64,000 nt of DNA from positions 4,267,501 through 4,331,500 of the forward strand of contig JAWHQI010000099.1 in NCBI GenBank assembly GCA_033032865.1, given 5' to 3'. Position numbers and translations under genes: made by a program. Positions 24,209 to 33,658 of the stretch are shown piece after piece. Source of the DNA: Dactylorhiza incarnata. Its lineage: Eukaryota; Streptophyta; Magnoliopsida; Asparagales; Orchidaceae. Each line of letters begins with the position of its first letter. Within the stretch, counting starts at the first letter, position 1. The notes under the pieces are model-generated. The model saw only the letters and a list, made by a program, of their open reading frames with translations. It had not been told where the DNA came from and did no database searches.

Positions 24209-24418
24209 GCGATCCCTACCCAAATAGGTAGAGGGGAAATAAATGCGTGAGCAAGTCCTATCCAAACGGATAGGCGGGAAATAAATGCGTGAGCAAGTCC
24301 TATCCAAACGGATAGGCGGGAAATAAATGCGTGAGCAAGTCCTATCCAAACGGATAGGCGGGAAATAAATGCGTGAGCAAGTCCTATCCAAACGGATAGG
24401 CGGGAAATAAATGCGTGA
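24209..24418 (-). repeat. 42-bp tandem hairpin repeat, 4 exact units plus 1 diverged
   Basis: Units at 24251, 24293, 24335 and 24377 are identical, each with CCTATCC-AAAC-GGATAGG, a 7-bp stem. The diverged unit at 24209-24250 has CTACC and GGTAG arms, so both sides changed together. The other LTR has the same array at 29337-29546. Confidence 0.9.
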
Positions 24419-24446
24419 CGGAAATGGAAACTATTCGATTACAAAA

Positions 24447-24905
24447 AAGGCGCAAACTTTATACTCATACACACACCCACTCTACGTTAATGAAATCTAA
24501 TTAAAATAAAACAAAAGTTAACTCATACACTCACACACACAACATAAAATGAAGCTAAGTTAAAAAGAAAAACAAATCTATTCTCATACACTCACACACA
24601 CTAACAACAAAATGAAAATAAAATAAGAACAATTTACTCTCATACACACACACACACTTACAAAAAGAGAGAAAGAAAGTAAAAACACCAAATCAAAACA
24701 AAACAAAACAACAAAAAAAACTAATTAACCTCCTACACTCACACACACTAACATAAAACCATCTAAAAATTACAACAAAGCTAAAAATATGAAAATTACA
24801 CTCATACACACACACACCCAAATTAAAATGACAAACTAACAAAAATTACAAAGATTACAAAAACTAAAAAAAAAAGAAAGGAAGATAAACACACACACAC
24901 TTTCA
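24447..24905. repeat. CA-rich quasi-periodic stretch in the ASP-2 LTR
   Basis: Strings such as CTCATACACACACACAC recur roughly every 50-70 bp, separated by A-rich spacers. The second LTR has the same at 29575-30033. It is simple sequence. Confidence 0.7.
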
Positions 24906-25109
24906 CAAGAACAAGGAGAGAGTTACAAAAAAAGCAAATTTAATTTTATTATCATCATAAAAAGGGTTACAAAGCTAGAGAGAGTGCACAAAATTACAAA
25001 AATTACAAAACACCAAAAATCAGCAAAATGGAACAAAACCTTAAGAGAAGCTCCCAAAATTTTGAACCCTTGGACTCAGCTGAAACTGGCTATTTATAGA
25101 AAAAAATTT

Positions 25110-25590
25110 TGGATTACACGCCCTCGGACACGGGCGTGTCTGAGGGCGTGACACGGCTTGGGGTGCGAATAGCCAGAACAGCTGGATCCAGGCAGGCATC
25201 TGGAAGGCTTGACCGGCGACTTCGGAAGTACACGGGCGTGTTCCAAGTAACACGGGCGTGTTCGATGTCGGCATTGTGTTGTCGGCTGCTGGGCGTGACG
25301 GGCGGCGTGTCCTTTGTTCTTCCGAAAGAAATTGAGGGGTCACGGCCTCGGTCACGGGCGTGACCCGATCACGGCCGTGACAGTGGGCGTGACATTGACA
25401 TCTTGGCTTGAATCTGGGCTTGGTCATTCAACACGGGCGTGACTGATGTACACGGCCTCGGTCACGGGCGTGACCGAGGGCGTGACTTGATGTTTGAGTT
25501 GGAAAAAGAACAGGGAAAAGAAAATGTTAGGGATTAGTGAACACGCCCTTGGACACGGGCGTGACCAAGGGCGTGACTTAACAAAATTAC
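25110..25590. repeat. GGTCACGGGCGTGACC word array, ASP-2 LTR
   Basis: About 15 ACGGGCGTG or GGGCGTGAC variants occur. The best (25456-25479) has CCTCGGTCACG, GG, then the exact reverse complement of the first arm. The second LTR copy is at 30238-30720. ASP-1 carries the same word although most of its LTR no longer aligns. Confidence 0.85.
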
Positions 25591-25742
25591 AAAAACTTTA
25601 CAAAAATTAAAATAAAACTAAGTTAAAAACAAAAATAACAAAAACAAACATTTTATTCATTAATTTACATATATTATTTAGAAATCTAATTAAAATTATA
25701 CTAAAAATTATAAAGAAAAATGCGTATATTTACTATTCATCA

Positions 25743-28207
25743 AACACCCCCATACTCAAGCTTTTGCTATTCCAGAGCAAAAGTAAGGGATACCTATAAG
25801 ACGTTTAATAAAATTTCTAATTTACTAAAGTTTTTATTAAATCAAAAGTAAGATCGAAATAAATTTAGGGTATTTAAAGAGGTAAGTCCAAAACTATGAA
25901 AGTAATTTAAAAAGAGCGAAAAAATTTTAGCGAGACTTCTAAAGTTAGCTAAATAGCATCGATTATTGCAGTCTTTGGTACCTTTTAATTAGAATAGAAT
26001 TATATAAAACTATAACCTTTTTTAAGAAAGTTTTTAAGAATAAATAAAGCCTACTAATTATGCTCTCTCAAACTTTTTTTAAATTAAAATCTAGGTACAA
26101 TTTTATTGGCTAAGGGGTAGGGAAAAAAGGTAGCCTTGGCAAAAAGAAGAGTGCTTGGATATAGGGGTGACGGATTTTATCCTCTCACCCCACCTTTTTG
26201 GTGGTTTTGCTTTGGTTCCCAGCGTTGGTTTACGCGGGATAATTGAAATCTTTTCTAAACTTAACCCAATGCCCGTGTTTACGGAATTAAATTCCCATTG
26301 ACACGGGATTTCTTTTAACAATATTGGGTGCCTGTATTTACGGAATCTTTTTATTCCCATTGACACAGGATTTCTTTTAAAACTCCTTTTACTTTTTTAT
26401 GCCAAGCTAAAGGGGTGTTTATAAGGGGGGGTTTCAAGAGAAATTCTAGATTAATAAAGAAAGATTTTGAGAGCAAGTTTAATAGATTAAAAACATTCCT
26501 AAAGTTTCACAAGTTTAGAGTTAGAATAATTGAATCTAAAGATGGTTTGCCAATATAATACAAAAATGAATCTATTTAGGGTAAACCCGAGGTAATGCTA
26601 AAAGTTCTGTTCTCAAATTAAATTAAGATCGCAAGATTTTCTTTACTACTGAAAATTCCTCGATTTAAATTTTTCAAACTATGAAATAAATAAAATTGAT
26701 TTAGCAAATCATAAATAATGAAAAGCGCTTAGAGATAAAACTAACCTCGCCTTGGGAATAACAAAAAGCTAAGTAGGGGTTTTATTTTATTTTTGGGTTT
26801 TTTGATAAGTTTTTCAAATTTATTTTTTTTTTGTTTTTAAGATATGATATTTTTTTTTTTTGGATTTTTGATTTTCTTTATAACAAAATGCATATATAAA
26901 TACAAAATATTTTTGATTTTTCTAAGATTTTTTTTATTTTATTTTTTTTTTGTTAAAAATATGTACATATAAAAAAAAGGAAAAAAGGAAAGAAAGAAAA
27001 GAACATAAATATTTTGGTGTTATGACAAAATTAATTTTGTTATAACAAATTTTTAAGTACTTTTTTTTTCATCATTTTTTTTTATTTTGATTTATAACAA
27101 AAAAAAAAACATAAGTAAATACATATATATTTACATTAATACTAAAAAAGGAAAAACATAAATATAAAAAGACATAAATATAAAAAGACATCATTTTTTT
27201 TTTTTGAATTTTGATTTTATAAATAATGTTTATTTATATACAAATAAAGACATAAATATAAAACATGTAAAATTTTTTTTGATTTTTCATTTGATAAGGG
27301 AGGGGCAAAAATAATTACAAAAAAGAGGGAAAACACGCCCCCATACTTAAAACCAACATTGTCCTCAATGTTGAAGGTAAGTGTGAGGAACGAAAATATT
27401 TACAAAAAAAAAACGAAGATTTTAATTACAAGAAAGAAAAAAAAAATACAAGAATAAAAAAAAGGGACTCCATGAATATATACAAAATTGTTTTTTGGTT
27501 TGTTTTAGTTTTTCGAAATGTACAAAACACGAATAAAATACGTATAAAGGAAGTTAAAAAAAACATATATTTTTTGGTATGATAAAAATAAATTTTTATC
27601 ATCTTTTTATGTTATTATTTATATTATATGTATTTTTTTTTTTTTGGTTTTAATTTTAAAATATGCATGTTTTAAAATATATCTAAATTCTAAGAAAGAT
27701 AAAATAAAGTAAAATAAAGAAAAGGCTTTAAGATAAAAACCAAGGAAGAAAGAAGAGAAATAAAAAGGTAAAAGCAACGGGGTTTTCTCGTTTCGAAATA
27801 TCGACAAAAATCCCCTCTCGGGTCTGTCGAGTAATCCTACTTTGAGAAACTTCCTATTGTCTTATTTTTAAAATTCTCAAAATTCTTTTTGATTTTTGTT
27901 TTAAAGTTTTTTTTTTTTGCATTATTTTATTTTGTTTTATGTTTCTTTTTTAAAAAGGAATGATAATTTAAAATATGCATAATTATTAATATTATTTTTT
28001 TTTTCATTTTTAATTTATTATTATTATTTATTATTATTATTTTTGTTTAAGTTTTTATTTTTTGAAATGAAAATTTATTTCATCTTTTTTTTTTGTTTCA
28101 AGTAAATAAATAAAAAAAAGAGCGTAATTGGATAATTATGGGGGTGCCTCCCACGAGCGCTTTGTTTACCGTCTCGTAGCTTGACGCGTTGGCGGGGTAC
28201 GATCTTT
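25743..28207 (-). other. ASP-2 3' noncoding interior with hairpin cluster and PPT
   Basis: On the minus strand, pol's stop is followed by about 2.4 kb without coding sequence. The PPT (GAGTATGGGGGTGTT) abuts the 3' LTR. Four hairpins lie at 26331-26369, 26272-26307, 26218-26239 and 26164-26191. An AACATTGTCCTCAATGTT inverted repeat at about 27355-27372 resembles one in ASP-1 at about 15071. The 26780-28130 part is dominated by A/T runs with nothing else recognised. Confidence 0.7.
26164..26369 (-). other. ASP-2 hairpin cluster
   Basis: Read on the minus strand, two hairpins have outer stems CTGTGT/ATACAG and CCGTGT/ACACGG, inner stems GGAAT/ATTCC, and the same internal-loop strands (CAATG and GTAA). 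A third is TCCCGCG/CGC-GGGA with a bulge. The fourth is GGGGTGA, a GAGGATAAAAT loop, then TCACCCC, matching the last hairpin of ASP-1 at 15740-15767. Confidence 0.75.
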
Positions 28208-28387
28208 TTAGAGGTGGGGGAGGGGTATGGAATTTAACTTCCCTCCCAGTTGATCCCCCGCGTGGTAGAGTTTTAGTCGGTGACCGTTAACTTTTAAGTC
28301 GCCTTTTTCCGGGTGGGTGATAAGGACGGTCCCGTATGGCCAAACCTCTTTCACTTGAAAGGGGCCGGACCAACGGGATTTTAGTCG
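28208..28387 (-). pseudogene. ASP-2 pol C-terminal remnant
   Basis: About 59 codons remain: RLKSRWSGPFQVKEVWPYG, then LITHPEKGDLKVNGHRLK and YHAGDQ, to TAA at 28210-28208. This is the post-integrase tail found in gypsy elements of the Athila/Tat group (SRWSGPF, FKVNGxRLK). It is open and in one frame, but starts inside the protein: its first codon overlaps the first bases of the tRNA copy (GTCG, 28384-28387). It cannot be functional alone. Confidence 0.9.
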
Positions 28388-28455
28388 TTGTAGTATAGTG
28401 GTGAGTATTCCCGCCTGTCACGCGGGTGACCCGGGTTCGATCCCCGGCAACGGCG
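28384..28455 (+). tRNA. tRNA-Asp (GTC), full length, embedded at the ASP-2 PBS
   Basis: The 72-nt sequence folds as a complete cloverleaf: acceptor stem GTCGTTG/CAACGGC, anticodon GTC at 28417-28419, A box TAGTATAGTGG (28391-28401), B box GGTTCGATCC (28434-28443) and discriminator G. It is followed directly by CCA (28456-28458), which plant nuclear tRNA genes do not encode. Its 3' 18 nt plus CCA are the element's primer-binding site. The LTR adds a T6 run 14 nt further on. I infer a copy of the primer tRNA rather than a host gene. Whether RNA polymerase III transcribes it is unknown. Confidence 0.95.
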
Positions 28456-28464
28456 CCAAAAACT

Positions 28465-30870
28465 TGATACGTTTTTTGATTAGTTTGTTTCTCTCTTTTC
28501 TTTGTTAGAAAGAGAGAAAGAAAAGGAAAAGCTCTTTCTTCCTTTTCGATTCAACCTTGGGCGGACGTTTTCGAAGAGCCCCGCGAGTAATCCTACTTCG
28601 AGGAATTATCCGTTATCCTATCGAAGGATAGAAGTAACGAACTCTTTCTCTTTCGAAATATCGAGGATTCCTCCTCGGCCGCGTCCTTTGAAGGCTGAAT
28701 GAAAAGAATGAAAGGGGGCTTCTTTTTATGTAAAATTAAGATTGAAAGCTTTTGAAAATATTGTTGCAACAATTTTTTGAGTAGTTGCAACAATTCTTTA
28801 AGAGCGCTTTAAAACTTCTTTTACCTTGAGCTAGTTGCAACAACCAAAGATGTTGCAACTATTTTTTAAGTGTTTTTAAAAGAGTTTTAAAGAGTGCTTT
28901 AGAGAGAAAGCTTTTGGGTTTATGTAATTATCCGGACTAAAATCAATAAAGGCAAGTGGACCTTATCGATAGTAGTTTAGGATATTTCTTTTGAAATATC
29001 AAGGTCGTATTTTTCCAAGGTCGTATCGATTATTTCTACTTTTTAGGAACGCGCTATTATTTTATCGAGAAAAGTTTGAAATTGATTTTTATGATTTTAT
29101 AGAAAAGTTAGTGACGAAAACGATAACTATCGCGGGCTTGGTGTGCGTTTAGCAAAAACCAAGAAAAGCGATGAAAAGAAAAAGAACGAAAACGTTAATT
29201 TAAAAAGTAGTTTTGCGGGTAGCGGATTTAAGCAACAAGCAAATATATATAAAAAAATTAAAAGACGCACTAATTGAAAACTCACGCACTCTACGGAATT
29301 AAAATGAAAGCTGTAAATTGCAGAAATTGAAGAAATGCGATCCCTACCCAAATAGGTAGAGGGGAAATAAATGCGTGAGCAAGTCCTATCCAAACGGATA
29401 GGCGGGAAATAAATGCGTGAGCAAGTCCTATCCAAACGGATAGGCGGGAAATAAATGCGTGAGCAAGTCCTATCCAAACGGATAGGCGGGAAATAAATGC
29501 GTGAGCAAGTCCTATCCAAACGGATAGGCGGGAAATAAATGCGTGACGGAAATGGAAACTATTCGATTACAAAAAAGGCGCAAACTTTATACTCATACAC
29601 ACACCCACTCTACGTTAATGAAATCTAATTAAAATAAAACAAAAGTTAACTCATACACTCACACACACAACATAAAATGAAGCTAAGTTAAAAAGAAAAA
29701 CAAATCTATTCTCATACACTCACACACACTAACAACAAAATGAAAATAAAATAAGAACAATTTACTCTCATACACACACACACACTTACAAAAAGAGAGA
29801 AAGAAAGTAAAAACACCAAATCAAAACAAAACAAAACAACAAAAAAAACTAATTAACCTCCTACACTCACACACACTAACATAAAACCATCTAAAAATTA
29901 CAACAAAGCTAAAAATATGAAAATTACACTCATACACACACACACCCAAATTAAAATGACAAACTAACAAAAATTACAAAGATTACAAAAACTAAAAAAA
30001 AAAGAAAGGAAGATAAACACACACACACTTTCACAAGAACAAGGAGAGAGTTACAAAAAAAGCAAATTTAATTTTATTATCATCATAAAAAGGGTTACAA
30101 AGCTAGAGAGAGTGCACAAAATTACAAAAATTACAAAACACCAAAAATCAGCAAAATGGAACAAAACCTTAAGAGAAGCTCCCAAAATTTTGAACCCTTG
30201 GACTCAGCTGAAACTGGCTATTTATAGAAAAAATTTTTGGATTACACGCCCTCGGACACGGGCGTGTCTGAGGGCGTGACACGGCTTGGGGTGCGAATAG
30301 CCAGAACAGCTGGATCCAGGCAGGCATCTGGAAGGCTTGACCGACGACTTCGGAAGTACACGGGCGTGTTCCAAGTAACACGGGCGTGTTCGATGTCGGC
30401 ATTGTGTTGTCGGCTGCTGGGCGTGACGGGCGGCGTGTCCTTTGTTCTTCCGAAAGAAATTGAGGGGTCACGGCCTCGGTCACGGGCGTGACCCGATCAC
30501 GACCGTGATAGTGGGCGTGACATTGACATCTTGGCTCGAATCTGGGCTTGGTCATTCAACACGGGCGTGACTGATGTACACGGCCTCGGTCACGGGCGTG
30601 ACCGAGGGCGTGACTTGATGTTTGAGTTGGAAAAAGAACAGGGAAAAGAAAATGTTAGGGATTAGTGAACACGCCCTTGGACACGGGCGTGACCAAGGGC
30701 GTGACTTAACAAAATTACAAAAACTTTACAAAAATTAAAATAAAACTAAGTTAAAAACAAAAATAACAAAAACAAACATTTTATTCATTAATTTACATAT
30801 ATTATTTAGAAATCTAATTAAAATTATACTAAAAATTATAAAGAAAAATGCGTATATTTACTATTCATCA
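28465..30870 (-). repeat. ASP-2 5' LTR
   Basis: It has the same length (2,406 bp) as the other LTR and differs at about six positions, for example 29121 and within 30230-30540. Five bases (AAAAC plus a few) separate it from the tRNA CCA. Confidence 0.95.
28472..28477 (+). terminator. Possible Pol III terminator (T6) supplied by the LTR
   Basis: Six T residues lie 14 nt after the tRNA CCA, a suitable distance for a Pol III stop on the tRNA-sense strand. It may be coincidental LTR sequence: the same T6 exists in the other LTR copy. Confidence 0.4.
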
Positions 30871-32890
30871 AATGCACTCTTCAAATCCATCTGATAGACT
30901 TTAATCCTCATGTGAGCTGCATATGCAAGGAACATTCAGATGGCCTCCATCCTTGCTACTAGAGCAAATGTCTGGTTGAAGTCAATCCCCTCATGTTTCC
31001 TGTATCCTTGGGCCACAAGTCTAGCTTATTCCAGATTATGACTCCTGTTGAATCCATTTTGTTTTTGAATACCCATTTGGTACCAATGACTAGGTAATTC
31101 TTTGGTCTTTCAACCAATGTCCAGACCTTGTTCCTCTCAAACTATGTTAGCTCTTCTTGCATTGCAGATATCCAGTGAGGATCACTGTCTGCTTCTTCAA
31201 ACCTTTTAGGTTCATTTTGAGAGAGGAAACACTGCAACATTGTTTCATTTGTGAGCTGATTCCTTGTTTTCACTCCAACTATCAAATCTCATATAACTTG
31301 TGTTGAAGGATGATCCTTTAAGGTCATCCTGGATCTTGTTGAGTTATTAAGGAGATTTTCTTCTTCCTGAAGAGCCACTTGCTCAGTGACAGTGGGAGCA
31401 CCATCTTCATTCACTAGAATGATCTTAGTGGCCGGTAGTTCATGTGCTATAATTTCCTCTTCATCTGCTGCAGAATATTCATTTGAATCAGTGTCAACTG
31501 TTTGTTTTCCTTTATCTTGACATATTGATGGATGATCCATGATGCTGACTCTTTCAACCTGATCTGTTAGCTGGTCTTCTTCCTGCAGAACAGTGCTTGT
31601 GGAAGTTTCCTTCCCCTTATAAAACATGTTAGTTTCATCAAAGACCGCATACATAGACTCCTCAATAATGACCGAGCTTTTATTATAGCACCTATTGGCC
31701 TTGCTTGATGAGGAATATCCCAAAAATATCCCATCATCAGCCTTCTTGTCAAATTTGGCAAGATGATTTTTGCCATTGTTAAGGATAAAGCAGGTACAAC
31801 CAAAGATCCTAAAGTAAGTGACTGTAGGTGTCTTTCCCTTCAATAACTCATTGGGAGTCTTCAACTTTGTCTTGTGAATGAGACTTCTATTCAGAACATA
31901 GTTGGCAGTATTCACTGCCTCAACCCAAAAGGACTTTGGCAAGTTGGATTCAACCAACAATGTCCTTCCTGATTCAATTAGGGTTCAATTTTTCCTTTCA
32001 GCCACCCCATTTTGTTGGGGGGTTTTAGGAGCTGAAAAGCTTTGTCTTATCCCTTCATCCTCACAGAATCTACATATTAATTGATTTTCAAACTCAGTAC
32101 CATGATCACTTCTGATCACAGCAACCTGAGGGTTGAATTCAGATTGAATCTGTCTAATGAATCTTGAGAGGATCTTGAAGGTGTCTGACTTAGCTTTTAG
32201 AAATAACAACCAGCTGAATCTAGAAAAATCATCTACAATGACTAGAGTGTAGGACTTACCTGCTAAGCTCTGAGTGGAGATAGGACCAAATAGGTCCATG
32301 TGCAACAGGAATAGGATTCTAGGGGAATCATTCTTACCAATTGGTTTGAATGATGATTTGATCTGCTTTCCTAGTTGGCAGGCTCTACAGGGATGGTCTT
32401 TATTGAACTTACCTGTTGGTAAGCCTCTTACGAGGTTAAGCTTAGATTGTTTGGCAAGGGTCTTAAAGTTTAGGTGACTAAGTTTCCTATGTCATAACTC
32501 AATATTTTCAAACTGGGAATTAAACAAGCAGATCTATGATTTTGTATACTCAAATTCTACAACATAGACCTTACCTTTCCTAAGACAAGTCAATACTATT
32601 TGGTTAGTTATAGAACTAACTATATGACACAAAGACTTAGTGAATACAACTTTGTATTCGCCATCACAGAGCTGACTAATATAAATTAGATTATGTTGGA
32701 GACCTTCAACATAAGCAACCTTAGAAAAAGAGACTTCCCCAATCCTAAGCAGACCATACCCTTTGGTTTGACTAGAGTCAGAATTCTCAAAGATTACCTT
32801 AGGCCGTTCCTTGGCCTTGTAATTTTCCAGCAGTTCTTTTGCTCCAGTCATATGCATGGAGCATCCACTGTCCAGATACCACTACTAGTT
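30871..32890 (-). pseudogene. COP-B protease, integrase and RT N-part
   Basis: From high to low coordinates: protease active site WYLDSGCSMHMTG (about 32855-32890), GAG-pre-integrase region to 32534, integrase D-D-E core with MHMDLFGP, IRSDHGTEFEN and PQQNGVAERKN (31985-32305), integrase C-part (FGCTCFILNN, FLGYS, YKGKET; 31289-31960), then RT N-terminus (NKVWTLVERP, TKWVFKNKMD, YQMDLKSAF) cut by ASP-2 at 30870. The key catalytic residues are still visible, but the frame closes at 32534, 31985 and 31289 and at several RT codons. Confidence 0.9.
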
Positions 32891-33586
32891 TGTGGTTGAA
32901 CAGTCTCCCTTCTGCACATGAAATTAAACATTAGTATAGACACTCACATGCTGGGGTCTCTTTCTTCTATCATCATATGGAGTTATGAAAGAATAAGATG
33001 GTCTTTCAGTATACCCCTTATGGTGAAGAAGTGCTGCATTATTATGCCAACAATGTTTGGCTATATGCCCAAGTTTAGAACATCAGAAACATCTAGGAAT
33101 AAAGGTAGAGAGTGGTTGAGATGTATGATAAATTTTTGCAGGAAACATGCGCCGAGAAAAAATTGATGCATCTTTAGAGTTGCATCGAGTGTAATTCGAT
33201 GTGTCTGCATAATTCTATCGATAATAATTCGATGCAGAGTATTGGTTGCGTCGAATATAATTCAATGCATCCTCATAATTGCTTTGAATTGATGTCGACG
33301 CATATGCTGAACTCCGTCAAGTTGCATTCGACGCATCTTTAAAATTGCGTCGAGTTAAATTCGACGTTTGATTCTTTTTATTAAGTTTTTTATTATTTTT
33401 ATTTTGCTTTTCTAATGGGTGTTTACCTAAAATTCCTGGTTGATTAGTAATGTTTACCCTATTAAATATAGTTATATTATTAGGATTATTATTATGATGT
33501 TCACATGATCCTAAGTTGTTATTAGGTCTAGACCTAAATAATGCTACAGTATTTTCCCAAGCAAGTGTGTTAGGGATTAGTGTGCT
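32891..33586 (-). pseudogene. COP-B gag C-terminus with an 11-residue repeat
   Basis: The frame reads FNRVNITNQPGI (COP-A has FNRVNINNQQGI at about 36213), then about seven 11-residue units of the type NYxDASNYTRR encoded at 33165-33372, then a CCHC knuckle (C-x2-C-SKLGHIAKHC) in which a stop lies between the first cysteines. In DNA the units are GCGTCGA and TCGACGC inverted words, the same word as in the LTR. The gag N-terminal half is missing: the mid-gag sequence begins right after the 33587-33643 inverted repeat and the PBS. Confidence 0.8.
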
Positions 33587-33643
33587 AGGTTACGATCCTA
33601 AGTCCTGTGGGTTATGGGCCCACATGTCATAGCATCGTAACCT
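33587..33643. other. 57-bp nested inverted repeat beside the COP-B PBS
   Basis: AGGTTACGAT (33587-33596) pairs with ATCGTAACCT (33634-33643), and inside it TGTGGG (33606-33611) pairs with CCCACA (33619-33624). It replaces the deleted gag start. The decayed PBS (TAGTATCATAGATAGG on minus) follows immediately to 33658. It could be a deletion scar, a miniature insertion or an RNA structure. Confidence 0.7.
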
Positions 33644-33658
33644 ATCTATGATACTAAT

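Larger units (their letters stand above)
23337..25742 (-). repeat. ASP-2 3' LTR
   Basis: The minus strand runs from TGATGAATAG to CGTATCA. It contains a 42-bp hairpin repeat (24209-24418), a CA-rich stretch (24447-24905), a TATAAATAG box at about 25089-25098 and a GGTCACG/CGTGACC array (25110-25590). Opposing ORFs of 60-130 codons across it are shadows of these repeats. Confidence 0.95.
23337..30870 (-). mobile_element. ASP-2: young tRNA-Asp element with captured full tRNA
   Basis: Two 2,406-bp LTRs (23337-25742 and 28465-30870) differ at about six positions by eye. The flanking duplication is aatgc (23332-23336 and 30871-30875), and removing the element restores the COP-B RT frame (AFLNG). 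On the minus strand the order is 5' LTR, complement of a whole tRNA-Asp, the last ~59 pol codons, 3' noncoding sequence, PPT, 3' LTR. All of gag, protease, RT, RNase H and most of integrase are absent. It was mobilised in trans or formed during its own last reverse transcription. Confidence 0.95.

Noticed and set aside
23999..24391. 130-codon minus-strand ORF with repeated RLDRTCSRIYFPPI
   Set aside because: It is only the translation of the 42-bp hairpin repeat. The repeat length is a multiple of 3, so the frame stays open by chance. The identical ORF at 29127-29519 is the other LTR.
25041..25427. 128-codon minus-strand ORF and its plus-strand partner at 25109-25363
   Set aside because: Both are products of the GC-rich GGTCACG word array. 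Stops are rare there because of composition. The same pair recurs in the second LTR.
27600..28130. AT-rich stretch as a possible matrix-attachment region or origin
   Set aside because: Only homopolymer-rich AT sequence is visible, common in retroelement interiors. No specific motif supports either call.
28384..28455. Ordinary host tRNA-Asp gene
   Set aside because: It lies exactly at the PBS, encodes CCA, and overlaps pol codons at its 5' end, so a primer-derived copy explains it better.
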